Shown here: positions 29,387-40,614 of the stretch, one piece after another | How the letters are laid out: each line of letters begins with the position of its first letter | How positions within the stretch are numbered: the stretch's first letter is position 1 | Source of the DNA: Closterium sp. NIES-65 | Lineage: Eukaryota > Streptophyta > Zygnematophyceae > Desmidiales > Closteriaceae | DNA: 64,000 nucleotides | Assembly (NCBI GenBank): GCA_948144175.1 | Contig: CANXME010002096.1 | Span: 744,001-808,000 of the forward strand | Direction: 5' to 3' | Translations under genes and position numbers: made by a program | The notes under the pieces: generated by a model | Told to the model about the DNA's origin: nothing | The model's input: the letters and a program-made list of their open reading frames with translations, nothing else | Database searches by the model: none

Positions 29387-30405
29387 CTGTAACCCTGGTA
29401 CGCCCGCTGTCTATTCTAGCAGCTCGGGAAATATAAGCAAAAGAGGTCGACACTGGATAAATTCCCGAGACTGATGTAACGCTTTGTTGTCACTGTAAAG
29501 AGCGTTGATATCGTCGTTGACGGTGACAATAAGGCTGGGAACGGATAGTCCGAGTGCGAAAAGGAGCCCGGCTTCAGCGCCAGTACAGTACCGTGTCTAA
29601 TTCAGGGCGGAATGCAATCACACGGAAACAATGGCGGGCGAGAGACAGTTGAGTGAAGAATCTCAAGACTACCCAGCAATCCCGCCCTCGAGACTGCCTG
29701 GACTGACGGAGCAGAAAGTTCCGTCCGTCTATCGTATATTTTGTGTTGGAGGTTGTCTTGAAATGCAGAAGGAGCTGGAACCACAAAAACAGCAAAATGG
29801 GAACTATCGAGGGCTGTTGGCAGGCCTGGCGAAGGGAACGAAGCATAGGAGGGTTCAGGTCTGGGAATCGACGGACACGAGGAACCCAAGAAACTGACGG
29901 AGCAGAAAGTTCCGTCCGTCTGCTTATGCACGTGAGCCTTGCAGTTGAGGCGCGGAAGAGCACTCCGATTGGTTGCGTGCTTCTCAATGGCGTCGCAGGA
30001 TGTCTTCAGCTGAGTAGTGGAAGGCGGTGGTTGCCGTGTGCTTGGTGTGCGGCTGACATCGCTCGAGGTGCAGCCGTTTTGACGGTCGCTTGCAGACCTG
30101 ACACGCCGCGGCCCAGCCAGTAGACTCACCTTCGCTGAGGTGGCTCGGCACGAATAAGATTGGCTGGCGCCCCAAACCGACCAACGCAACCGTCACCCTG
30201 GTTGCCTCGATAACAACGACTGGATACCTCACGACAAGCAGGGCCGCCGAGACTTGCGCAGACACGATCACATATGGAGCTACACTTAGGAAATATTACA
30301 CCTTCGCAACTTATTCTTAAATAGTGAAACAGATGGTCATGAACTTGATTTTTGGCAAATGGTCTTTGATTAACCAAAGTATTCTACAGATACAGATTAT
30401 TCATA
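29387..30405. other. Intergenic between the hydrolase and receptor-kinase genes
   Basis: No gene is recognised. A 27-bp segment (CTGACGGAGCAGAAAGTTCC...) occurs twice, near 29703 and 29896, each able to form a small GACGGA/TCCGTC hairpin. The promoter of the hydrolase should be near 29400-29600. Confidence 0.5.
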
Positions 30406-33400
30406 CTAGTTACGTGAAAACACCATTCCTCCCTTCGTCACAGCTCGCTCGATCTTCTGATGGCACAAAGGGCACTGCTTCTTCCGCGACACAAGCAGTG
30501 AAGCACACTGCTCGCACGTAACATTGTGCGAGCATGGCTGCACGGTAGTGTTACGTGGATGCTCGTGACAAATCAGGCACTTGGCCATAGGAAAAGATGG
30601 CCTGGGTGAGCCACCAGGGCCATGCTCACCATTCTCTGTCAAACCAGATGAGGGCGGAGAAGCAGACTTGAGGGGCCCGGCATGTGGCTTCCCCTGGCTC
30701 TTCCACTGCTCGGCGAGGTCAATGAGAGGGACCAGCGATCCAAGGACCTGTGTCATCGTTGGCCGGAAGGACGGCTCAGATTGCACACACACTGCAGCAA
30801 CAGTAGCCAAGTGGTGGAAGCTGGTTGGTGGAAAGCGGTTCCGCAAGGCCGGGTCAGCAATGGCAAGCGTCTCATCCCGGTCAATGAGCGGCACGGCCTG
30901 GAGTGACAAAGTGGGGGAGGGGGGGGGAGACATGAAAACGCTTTGTTAGTCCACTGAAAATAAGCAAGGCAGGGATGGCGATGGCGAGTTTCTCGTTTCT
31001 GTGGATGAGCGGCACAGCCTGGCATTGGGGGCCATGCATGGCATGGGATTGGCACAATGGGTAGTGGTGACAGTGGGGGCAAGAGGGAACCATACTCAAG
31101 GACGTGCTCAGCAGCTGGTTGACTCAGCATACACTTGAAAGATGGTAAGCAGGCTCATAACCAAACCACGACAGAATGGAACCCATTTATAAAAGGACGA
31201 GGATGCACTGATTGAGAAAGAGGAACCCACCCTTGTGACAAGGGCCTACTCGTTGGGTTGCTTGGAGTGGTCCATGGGTGGTGAGTGCATGCAACATGCA
31301 TGTGGGTGGTGAGTGCATGCAACATGCATGTGGGTGGTGAGTGCATGCAACATGCATGTGGGTGGTGAGAGCAAGCGACTCTCTAGAGAAGGTCAGCATA
31401 CCCATGAGACGAGGGACTGCTCGTCGGGTCGCTTGGAGAGGTCGATGGGCCTTCGCCCTGTGATGAGCTCCAGTAGGATCACCCCAAAGCTGTACACGTC
31501 ACTGCGCTGCGTGTTCACACCGAACAGCACCCCTCTGCACCGCACACAACACACAACAAGCAGAGAAAGGTTAGGTGCAGTTGGGAAACGAATCAGGAGG
31601 AGGTCCCAAGATGGAAGTTCCACACCCATGACTACCACACCCAAGCCCTCCCACCCCACTCAAGTCCCCCCTCCCCCTTGCTGCACGCACGTACTCTGGT
31701 GCGAGGTACCCGAACGTGCCAGTGGCTCTGCCGCCCCGCCTGGTGGGAAGAGCGTCCTCCGCCAGTCGAGAGAGGCAGTAGTCAGTGACCTGCAAGGGGG
31801 AGTGGGGACCGGGGCGGGAAGGGGAGCAGGCAGGGGTGGGAGAGGAGAGGAAGAGGATGGGGAGGAAGAGGGTGTTGAAGGTGAAGGGGAAGAGAACTGC
31901 CATTGAAGAGTGTGGATCCAAAGCACACGCACCCTGGGGGCAAGCTGAGAGAGTGAAGTGAACCAACCACGGAGACGAAGAAAAAGCGGCACCTTTCCAC
32001 GTTCCAGCCCGAAGGACCCTGGGAATGGCTAGCTCGGGAGTGACAGCGAAGATGTCAGTGCTGTGAGATGTCAGTGCTGTGCAGCCGAGTCAACTCAAAA
32101 CTGACCTTGGCGTTCCCCGAGTTGTCAAGCAGCACGTTGGCGCTCTTGAGGTTCGCATGCACCGCCCGCACCTACCGCCGGCACCAAGACGCACGAGTGC
32201 TCTAAACCCAAACCCACAAGTGCAAGTGGGGCCTCACCTTAGCGTTCCCCTGGTTGTCAAGCAGCACGTTGGCGCTCTTGAGGTTCGCATGCACCGCCCG
32301 CACCTACCGCCGGCACCAAGACGCACGAGTGCTCTAAACCCAAACCCACAAGTGCAAGTGGGGCCTCACCTTAGCATTCCCCTGGTTGTCAAGCAGCACG
32401 TTGGCGCTCTTAAGGTTTGCATGCACTGCCCGCACCCATCGCCGCCCGTCCCTCACCACCACCTCCTCCTTCCCCCCACCGCCCTCGCCCTCCCCCTCCT
32501 CCCCATCCATCCCCACCCCACCAACACCACTCCCCACCCCACTCTCAAACTCCCCACTGCTGCTGTAGCTATCGCTATCGCCACCCCCATTCCCCTGGCT
32601 CACAGAGACAAGAAACTCCTCCTCTCCGTCCCCATACCCCTCCCCCTCCCCGTCCCCTTCCCCTTCCAGCGGGCTCTCCTGCAGCGTGTCCAGCTTGTGG
32701 GGGGAGCCGCTGAGGGACGAGGGCAGGGAACTATGGGGAGAGGCAAAAGCACTGTTCTGTAGAGAGTCAGAAGAGACATCGGGGGGCGTGAGGCGGGCAG
32801 TGGGGTTGGAGCCGTAGCCGGGGTTTGTGGTGTAAGGTGAGGTAGATGAAGCTGCTTGGCCGGTTGCTCCTCCTGGGTGCTGCATGTGGGATGGGTCCTG
32901 GGAGGCAGTGGCTTCATGGGGGTGGGAGAGGGGCGAGGCGGGGCCGATGGGGACCAGGCGCTGGTGCAGGCTCTGCAGGCCCCTGGCTACGGCAACTGCG
33001 ATCTTCACCCTGTGTGCCCAGTCTAATCGGCCTGAGCCTGCCACATGTGGTCATGGGGTGGAGGGGCGGAGAGCGTAGAGGGGGGAAGGGGGTGAGAGGG
33101 GCTGAGGGTGCGGGCTCTGCAGGCCTCTGGCTACGGCAACTGCCATCTTCATCCTCTGCGCCCAGTCCAACCGCCCAGAGCCTGCCATGGCGTGGACGGG
33201 CAGAGGGACGGAGGGACGGAGAGAGGGGGGAGCGTGAGATGGGTGCAGGCTCTGCGGTCTCTGCAGCTTCTTTGATGTGCCTAGTCCAGCCGATGTGCCT
33301 AGTCCAGGCGATGTGCCTAGTCCAGGCGATGTGCCTAGTCCAGCCGATGTGCCTAGTCCAGCCGATGTGCCTAGTCCAGCCGATGTGCCTAGTCCAGCCG

Positions 33401-36400
33401 ATGTGCCTAGTCCAGCCGATGTGCCTAGTCCAGCCCATGTGCCTAGTCCAGCCCATGTGCCTAGTCCAGCCCATGTGCCTAGTCCAGCCCATGTGCCTAG
33501 TGTCCATCCGGTGGGCACAAGGCGCTGGTGCAGGCTCTGCAGCCCCCTTGCCACGCCCATGGTGATCTTCATCCTGTGCGCCCAGCCTGTGCGCCCAGCC
33601 TGTGCGCCCAGCCTGTGCGCCCAGCCTGTGCGCCCAGCCTGTGCGCCCAGCCTAATCGGCCCGATCCTGCCATGCGATGGAAAGGCAGAGGAACGGCGGG
33701 GGGTGTGTGAGATGGGTGCAGGCTCTGCAGGCCCCTTGCCATGCCCATGGTGATCTCCACTCGGTGTGCCCAGTCCAGCCGGCCCGAGCCTGCCATGGGG
33801 TGGAGGGGCGGAGGGGCAGAGGAGGCGTGGGCTGGGTCCTGGCTCGGCAGGCTCCCTGATGCAGCCAGACCCGTTTACGGGCACGAGGCACAGGTGCCGG
33901 CTCTGCAGGACCCTCGCCAATGCCACTGCGATCTCCACCCATTGCGCCCAAACCAGCCGCCCTGCACTTGCCACGCACATCATGGGGCGGAGTGGGGGAA
34001 TGGGCGAGGGGGCGGAGACGAATGCACACCTGTCAGCATTTGGAAGAGTACCTGCCTTGCACGAAGCACCAGGGCAGCAGAGCACAGCGCAGCCCACCCA
34101 GTGTGTACCGCGCCGCGCCGCACCACACAGTGCGTACCATGCTGGTGGTCGTGCAAGCTGCCGTTGGGCATAAACTCATATGCCAGCACGGCAGAACAGT
34201 ACTGACAACACCCGCAGTAGAGAGGTAAGACGCATAGGTGCCACTGGGTGTAACAGCCATGGTGCACAGCAAAACATGGCACGTACCATGCAGGTGGTCG
34301 TGCAGGCTGCCGTTGGGCCCAAACTCATATGCCAGCACGGCACTGACTCCATCTGTGGAGTAACCCAGCAGAGGCACCACGTGGGGGCAGCGCATGAGTG
34401 AAAGAGCCTCCACCTGAAGGGAGAGTAGGAGTAGGGGGAGGAGGGTACAAAGTGCATGAGTGAGAGCACGTCAACTCATATGCAAGCATGGCACTGACAC
34501 CATCTGTGGAGTAGCCCAGCAGTGGCACCACGTGCAGGCAGCGTATAAGAGAGATTGCCTCTACCTGTTTGGGTGGGGGAAGGAAGGAAGGCGCAGTGGA
34601 AGAGTGGAGAGGACTGGCGATGTGGGAAAGGGGAGATGTGAGCGACGAACAGGTCGAGCCTCTTAATGGAGAGTCTCAGACTCTCAGCCCATTGGGCAGA
34701 GTGCCTTGTACACGTGCCTCTACACGCCCATGCCAGCACAACACAAAACACGCAAGGATAACTCGAACCACAAGAGACAAACCACCCACCTGCTGCACGA
34801 ACAGCTTCCTGGCAGCTTCCCTGGACACCCCTGCTTGGCCTCCCCCTCGCCCTCCTCCGGCGCCCCCCCCTCGGCCCACGTCTCCCCCAGCAACCAACAG
34901 GTCGAGCCTCTTGATAGCAAGCCTCATTCCATTGGGCAGAGTGGCCTTGTACACGCGCCCGAACGTGCCCCTTCCCAGAAGGTTCTTCTCGCTGAAGCGG
35001 TGCGTGGCGGCCTCGATGGCGGCGTAGCTTATGTCGAGTGCGCCTGTAGCGAGGATGGCTTCTGGGTCAGGGATGAGGCGAGCAAAGGCTGGGAGGTGAG
35101 CGCATGGGGATGGAGGTGGGATGGGTGATAGAGGGAACAGAAGCGAGGAAAGTTGGAAAGAAAGTGTGCGTGGTACTGAGGGTGGTTTTGGAGGTAATGA
35201 TGTTCGGGGTGTGGGTGGGCAGAGATAAGGTTGGCAGACAGGAGGCATGAGGGGAAAAGAGACGAGGAGCAACAGGGGAGGGATGGGGTGGCGAGGCCAT
35301 GGAATAGGGAAGTCGAAAGAGATTCGAAGGGAGAGAGTCCTAGCGATGCCGTACGAGACACCCCTAAGACTGCGTAAATAATCTTCCAGTTAATTCATCT
35401 TGTAACTCATCTGAGCAAGGCATACCTTTGCTTCCAAGCGCCTTGCGGAAACCATTCAGCTTCACCATCCCTCCATCGAGCCCCTTCCCTCCAAACACCC
35501 GCAGATTCGCCCCAAACAGCTTCCCCCCGCCCTTGCCACCGCTGCTGCTCGAGCTGTCACTCCTGCGGTGCTTCCTCCTGCCGCCACAGCAGGAGGTGGG
35601 GCAGAAGAGCAGGACAGCAGCAATGGCGGCAGTGGCGGTAGCAGCTGCGGCAGCGAGAGAAATGGCTACAATGAGGGGAGTGGAAAGGCCAGAAGACGGA
35701 GCAGAATCAGCAGTGCTCCTGCTGCTGTTACTGGAAGAATCCGCAGTTGATACAGGCCAGCCGTCCACAGGGGGTGCTCCAGCCGCAGCAGCATAAGGGT
35801 CATCAGAAACGGTGACGGTGTTGCCAGTGACGTTGCTGCTGCGGTTGCTGCTCCTGCTGTTGTTGGGCAGCGTAACATAGACCAATTCAAAGAACACCCT
35901 GAAGAGAGAAGGCCCGGTAGGTATCTTTTCTTCCCACGAATTAGAACCCACAGAACCGTTCTGCACTGCACCAGGACCACGCGGCCCGAGGTCGTAAACG
36001 CCCTTGCCAATGCGTGCCAGACGCCTCCACATCGCCTTTTCCTCTTCCGGGAGGAAGCCGTCGAAGCCGAGGCGGGGATAGATGGCGAGATCCACGCCCC
36101 TGAGGCCGACGGGAGTGACGGCCACGGCGGTGGCGGCGTTGTTTTGTGCCAGCAGCACCATGAGGCTCCCTGCGAAGCGCGCGAGGGCTGGCGGCGCAAA
36201 CAGCGTCGCCACTGCTGCTGTTGTCGCATTCCGCACTGCCTCAGTGGCAGGCGGGTTTCGCGAGGGAGGAGTGGAGAGGGGCGGGGAGGGGGGGGCCAGC
36301 AGCGGCAGGCAGTGGTATTCGAGCTCTGGTAGGTTGAGGGGCATGGCTGCCGGGGGAGCACTGCCCCGCCCTGCTGCATCACCCCCCTGCTGCCCTGCCC

Positions 36401-37562
36401 TGCCCTGCCTGTCGCGCTGAAAAGAAACGCTCTGATCATCGTCGTCCTCGTCTAGCTGTGACCGGGGCGGGTCTTTGCGCCCTTTGGGTTTGAACCACGG
36501 GAAGAAGGTGCCAGTGTCCGCCGCCCGCCTGTCAGGCGCGGGTGGGGGATCGGACGACAAAGGGGATGGTGGAGGAACTGGGGCAGGGCGGCCGGGTGGG
36601 GAGGAGAGGGCGGGGTTGAGGCGGGGGTTGAGGGTGATGTTGGAGGAGCAGATGGAGAACCGCAGCGACACGAGGAAAGGCTCCACGCATTTGCAACTCC
36701 GCTTCTTCACCTGCCTCTGTCCTTTGCCCTGCCCCTGCCTCTGCCCCTGCCCCTGCCCCTGCCCCTGCCCCTGCCCCTGCCCCTGCCCCTGCCCCTGCCC
36801 CTGCCCCTGCCTCTGCCCCTTCCCTTGTCCCTGCCCCTTCCCTTGTCCCTGCCCCTTCCCTTGTCCCTGCGCTTGCCCCTGCTCCATCAACTCATCCGCC
36901 CAACTATTATTTCTCTCAGTCTCCTCCTCAACCTCCTCCAAATCACCTCCACCACGCCCGTTCCCAAGCCCCCTATCATCCTCGTCCTCCCCACTCTCCT
37001 CGCCAGCCCCACTGTCAGCACTGCCAGTCCGCCTATCACCCTTGCCGCCAGCCCCGCCCTGTGCTGCCCCGTCTGTGCCGGCGTCTGTGCCTGTGTCTGT
37101 GTCTGCGCCTGTGTCTGTGTCTGCGTCTGTGTCTGTGTCTGCAGCGGGTACGTCATCGAGGAGAACCAGCACGGTGCCATGCAGGTCGTCCTTTAGGCCC
37201 GAGGCGACAGGCTCGAACTCATAGCCCAAGGGGCACTTGGAGGAGCAGGGGGGGCCGCGGATCAAGGATTCGATGGCCGCGGCGGCAGAGGGTAGTGAAC
37301 GTGGCGATGATTGGGATTTTCGTGGAGAGGGAGAGGAAGGGGAAGAATATGCGGAAGATCCATGGGCTGGAAGGTTTGAGGATGCGAGGAGCCGGCCGCC
37401 GCTTGCATCTCCTCCCCGCAGTTTGATCGTGGCCGTCGGCTCCGTGGGCACGAGTCCTCTCTCCGCACTGCCACCATCAGGCGTTTTACCAGCTAGTACC
37501 ACGGCTAGCAGTGGCAGCATCAGCAGCAGGAGAGAGTTGAGGTGCCTGTTCCTTGCTGCCAT
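30406..37562 (-). CDS. Receptor-like pseudokinase with C-terminal RING finger, seven exons, 1301 aa
   Basis: Exons are 37562-35426, 35043-34790, 34413-34287, 33037-32370, 31789-31695, 31534-31402 and 30897-30406; phases agree (1302 codons). The start at 37562 gives a signal peptide ([20 protein letters not shown]). The ectodomain has cysteine motifs ([27 protein letters not shown]) loosely recalling ALE2-type receptors and a GQGQGKGQ repeat. The membrane span is near 630-652. The kinase keeps [14 protein letters not shown] and LAIKRL, but its catalytic loop is [13 protein letters not shown] (HRD Asp replaced) and DFG is DYC, so it is likely catalytically weak or dead. A low-complexity acidic insert of about 150 residues splits it. 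The last exon ends the kinase ([12 protein letters not shown]) and adds a C3HC4 RING (CLICHEH ... CPLCHQK, about 1245-1286), a ubiquitin-ligase fold. An upstream in-frame ATG at 37646 would add 28 residues. Confidence 0.85.
30960..31025 (-). repeat. Intronic copy of receptor-kinase exon 7 start
   Basis: Encodes [18 protein letters not shown] after a CCAG acceptor, a diverged copy of [18 protein letters not shown] at the start of exon 7 (30897). Confidence 0.85.
31225..31372 (-). repeat. Copy of exon 6 end plus a 28-bp tandem repeat
   Basis: About 31235-31275 repeats the exon-6 3' end ([12 protein letters not shown]) in decayed form. Beside it, GTGGGTGGTGAGTGCATGCA... repeats about four times with a 28-bp period (31274-31372). 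Confidence 0.75.
32103..32370 (-). repeat. Catalytic-loop exon segment present in three tandem copies (about 132-bp period)
   Basis: The 66-nt segment for [20 protein letters not shown] plus AK occurs at the end of exon 4 and twice more downstream (near 32236-32301 and 32103-32168). Both extra copies have an upstream GGTAG and a downstream AAG/GT, so each could be spliced as a 22-codon in-frame exon. Confidence 0.88.
32930..34010 (-). repeat. Five tandem copies of the receptor-kinase exon-4 start
   Basis: Segments coding [24 protein letters not shown] sequence, each after an ATGGCAG- or GTGGCAG-type acceptor, start near 33037, 33190, 33670, 33797 and 33980. The 33037 copy leads into the long exon 4 with the correct phase and is taken as real. 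Within the third copy, GCTGGGCGCACAG (13 bp, about 33580-33652) and GGCTGGACTAGGCACATC (18 bp, about 33275-33500) have expanded to about 6 and 13 copies. Confidence 0.85.
34125..34205 (-). repeat. Intronic copy of receptor-kinase exon 3 end
   Basis: Encodes [18 protein letters not shown] with a CATG/GTACGC donor, a close copy of exon 3 ([18 protein letters not shown]). A further copy of the exon-3 start lies at about 34470-34566 with a donor-less end. Confidence 0.85.
34610..34720 (-). repeat. Intronic copy of receptor-kinase exon 2 middle
   Basis: Repeats the exon-2 segment for [17 protein letters not shown] with indels that break the frame. Confidence 0.75.
35044..35425. other. Receptor-kinase intron 1
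   Basis: No repeat or gene recognised; ordinary intron between the juxtamembrane exon and the first kinase exon. Confidence 0.6.
36724..36880 (-). repeat. Hexanucleotide repeat (CCCTGC)n coding GQ/KGQ
   Basis: About 26 units, encoding [11 protein letters not shown] in the receptor ectodomain. It is in frame and length-variable in principle. Confidence 0.9.
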
Positions 37563-38238
37563 TCTCGCTGTACGCAGGCGAAGATTTGTCCTAATGAAGG
37601 TGGTTGGAGGAGATAAATCGTGGTTAGAGAGAAGAAGCGGCTTCAATCATAATGATGGTTTCAGAGGCGGAAACGAGGTTCTTGCTGGCGAGATAGTATG
37701 GCTGCCATGGAAGCAAGTACTACAGCGTCGCCAAGCCTACCTGCGAGAAAATTCATTTTTCTACGTCAAAACGAGACTAACGGAGCTTCTGAAGTGAAAT
37801 AAGAGGGATGCTGGAAATTGGTCATCGACTCGGAGTTGTTGGGATGAAGCAGCTCGCCAATTCGCAGCTCCAGGAGCGATTAACTTACGACGCCTCACAA
37901 TTCCTTTGGTGGACTGTCGATCGGCACGAATGGAACCGAGTCAGCACAAGACAGTTGCTACGTGAATCGCCGTTGTGCAAAAGCCTTGAGACATGCAACC
38001 GCTTTGACTCGGGACGTAAGCGAGAATTCCTGTGGGCTAGATTGTGGAACAAATGGTTTTCCTTGAAATCTCGGAAATTGGTGGGATGAGGTCCATGCGA
38101 AATGCCGTGTGGCGCAGATTGGCGGTTGCGCGGCGAGTTGAATCGCGGCTCGCAGGCGAAACGCGAACTTGCGGTTGCGAATTGCCGCAACCGTCGCTGG
38201 GGCGATCGTAAAACCAAATCGCCGCGTGGTCAATGAGG
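37563..38238. other. Intergenic, receptor-kinase promoter side
   Basis: No gene recognised. It lies between the receptor-kinase start and the GNAT 3' end, both leftward; promoter elements could not be identified. Confidence 0.5.
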
Positions 38239-39967
38239 TCACGCTTTCGCATGCCCGGAACTGTGATTTCGATATAGGCATTCTTTGTTGGCGACCACGC
38301 CCTGAAAATGTACAACAGAAAACGCGTTAGCTAAACAGAGCGAATTTCTTGGCACATTAATTTCGTTGAATAATGTGCAAGCACTCAAACCACATGTCCC
38401 TTCCATGAACTACACTTGAAGGCCCCACCAAGGTAAAGCCGGATTTTTCATAAAACCCTATCAGTGGCTGCACACATCCAATAAATGGAATCAAATCAAA
38501 AGCGTAAATGACGAATCAGAGAGAGTGAACATATATACAAACATCAACATGATTATCATTACCTCCTTGCATAACAGTCGGATGGAGTGCAGACTAGGTT
38601 GTTCAATGGTCGATACGTGCTTGATGTATGCTCTCAACAGACGCGAACCAATGCCCTGACGACGGTGCTTTTCGCCCACACACACGGAATGAATGCACAA
38701 GGTCCCTGCACATGACGTTGTGCAATATTGTGTAAAATGAAGACACTTCACGGGCAAGCATAGGTCAAATGAGGGCCAAGCAGAAGTACCTTTGTTGAAA
38801 GATGCATGGCAGAAGTCCTTGCGATCTACGAGCCACTCACAGTGCCATCTAACCACGGAGTGGGGGAGGCGAGGGAAAGGACTGATTGTGAAAAATGAAC
38901 ATATCGCATGTGGCATGATGCACGTACTGCCTTGTGGGTCATGGGTGAACATCGAGGCGTGATCCAGCTCGTCCCTGGGCGTCTGAGTGCCACACACGAA
39001 GCCAACTAGCTCGCTGCCAAGTGTCGCCACCAGAAACACCGAGCTGGCTGGGAAAGGGGGAGGGTGGGGAAGGGAGCGCGAAGTTCACATCGAGGCGAGA
39101 TGGTCTGGATTGCACGATTCAAGTGCACCACTATAAGCATTTTGTCATGTTTGAACAAAACAAAGAGATTAGAAAGTACCCTGAGAGCGGAGAAATGGAG
39201 GGAATGATGCAAGAGTGGGGAGGGGATGGGGGGGAACGGGAGGTGGAGGAGGGACTGAGAGAAAGTTTAACCTGGAAAACGGCCAACGTTCAGCTAGATC
39301 AGACAGGTCATGATCAAACAGCTATGTAGAGGCACCTTGGTGGATGGGAAGAGAAGAGAACCGAAGTGTGATTGGCACCTTGGTGGATGCGGTAGGTGAG
39401 GGAATCGAGGGAGGCTGCTTCGTCTGCGGGGTATCCGGCCTCTTCCAGGGAATGCACGCGATGCAGGTCGCCGGGTGCTGCTGTGCGAAACGTCAGATGC
39501 TGGTCCAACATGTCCTCTCTGCATGACACTATAGGGTACAGACACAGGTGACATGACACTGATGATGAGTGCAGTCACTGATCCGCGTCGCTTCACGAAG
39601 TGTGGTTACAGGGTGCGAGACAGGGGGTCAAATCAATCGAACAGAAAGCCAGCCGTGCAAATGAAAGCAGTGGAAATGATGAGAAGCGTGTGGTGTGGGC
39701 AGGAGTAGCAACACTGAAGGTAAGCACAGTGAAGATAAAAACACCCTCAACCGTCCTACCGTATGGGTCGGTTGCAAGGTTCTTAGCACGGACTGGCGAA
39801 TTCCGGCCTACGCCGTAACTCTGCTTGCCCGACGATTCTCCCCATTGCGAATTGACGCTACAACCTCGCCGATGCATTCGCTGGCTTCGTTCGGGAGGGA
39901 TTCGCATGATGGATTTAGCCGCAGGGAGGCCGACGACGGCAACGACAGCAGCAGTGCAGGACGACAT
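38239..39967 (-). CDS. GNAT N-acetyltransferase of the AANAT (serotonin N-acetyltransferase-like) type, 227 aa
   Basis: Exons are 39967-39760, 39528-39379, 39047-38928, 38705-38563 and 38301-38239, all in phase (228 codons). The first exon (MSSCTAAVVAVVGLPAAKSI, rich in R and S) looks like an organelle-targeting peptide. The GNAT core includes FRTAAPGDLHRVHSLEEAGY, PADEAAS, VFLVATLGSELVGFVCGTQT, DHASMFTHDPQGRTLCIHSV and the acetyl-CoA loop RRQGIGSRLL. It should transfer acetyl from acetyl-CoA to an amine, possibly an arylalkylamine. After RLLCKE the last exon gives only GVVANKECLYRNHSSGHAKA, shorter than the usual final strand, so the C-terminus is unusual or truncated. Its three-part split fits the family closely. 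Confidence 0.82.
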
Positions 39968-40264
39968 TGAGCACGCGAGGCTGAATTCGCCGGCTAGCGA
40001 AGGGATGGTCAACGGAGGACATACCGCACTTAGGGAGCCCACAGCGCGATCCATCCTCGCGTAGGAACGATAGTGAATGGTCATATGGAGTAACAAGAAT
40101 GCTGCCTAGGAACGGCCATGCGGTGGGGAACTACCAAGGTTTGCTCACATCTTCTGGCTCCATTCCAATTGCAAAAGGGATCGAGTAAACGTAAACGTCA
40201 ACGCAAACGCAAATGTAAACTCACACGTAAACGTATCGAGTAATGCTGTATCATGAAGTACATG

Positions 40265-40528
40265 TGTAAGGAATCTTCCATTTCCTTATGACTCATCCCT
40301 GCTTAGCGCGTACATCACTATACCAGCCACACTCGCCGCCGTTACCACTCGCGACACTCTCTTTGACTATTTCCCGCCACCTCGCCCGTCGCACCCCAAC
40401 CGCATGGCTCGGCTGGTAACCCGCGCTCCAGACCTCCGCCTCGATACTTCCCAACCAACCTCAGTCCCAGACCCTTCGCGCATCACCCACAGTTCGTTAC
40501 CGTTACCACTGTGGCCTTCGCTATTTAG
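40265..40528 (+). mobile_element. Partial 5' LTR of gypsy element D
   Basis: It begins TGTAAGGAAT and then TTCCTTATG, the degenerate form of the terminal hairpin of gypsy E, and continues with GCGTACATC and TTCGCTATTTAGTTCTCGCTC resembling the E LTR. The 3' end of the LTR is cut off by the junction with copia C near 40530. Confidence 0.65.
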
Positions 40529-40614
40529 TTCTCGCTCAGGGTGGATCTCAAGAACACCACACAATTTGAGCACAAGCAAGCAGCCATAAGACCAGTTCAC
40601 ATACAGAGTTATAA

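Noticed and set aside
40185..40245. Degenerate GTAAACGT/CAAACGC repeat as an origin or centromere motif
   Set aside because: Short and irregular; nothing in the sequence supports a function.
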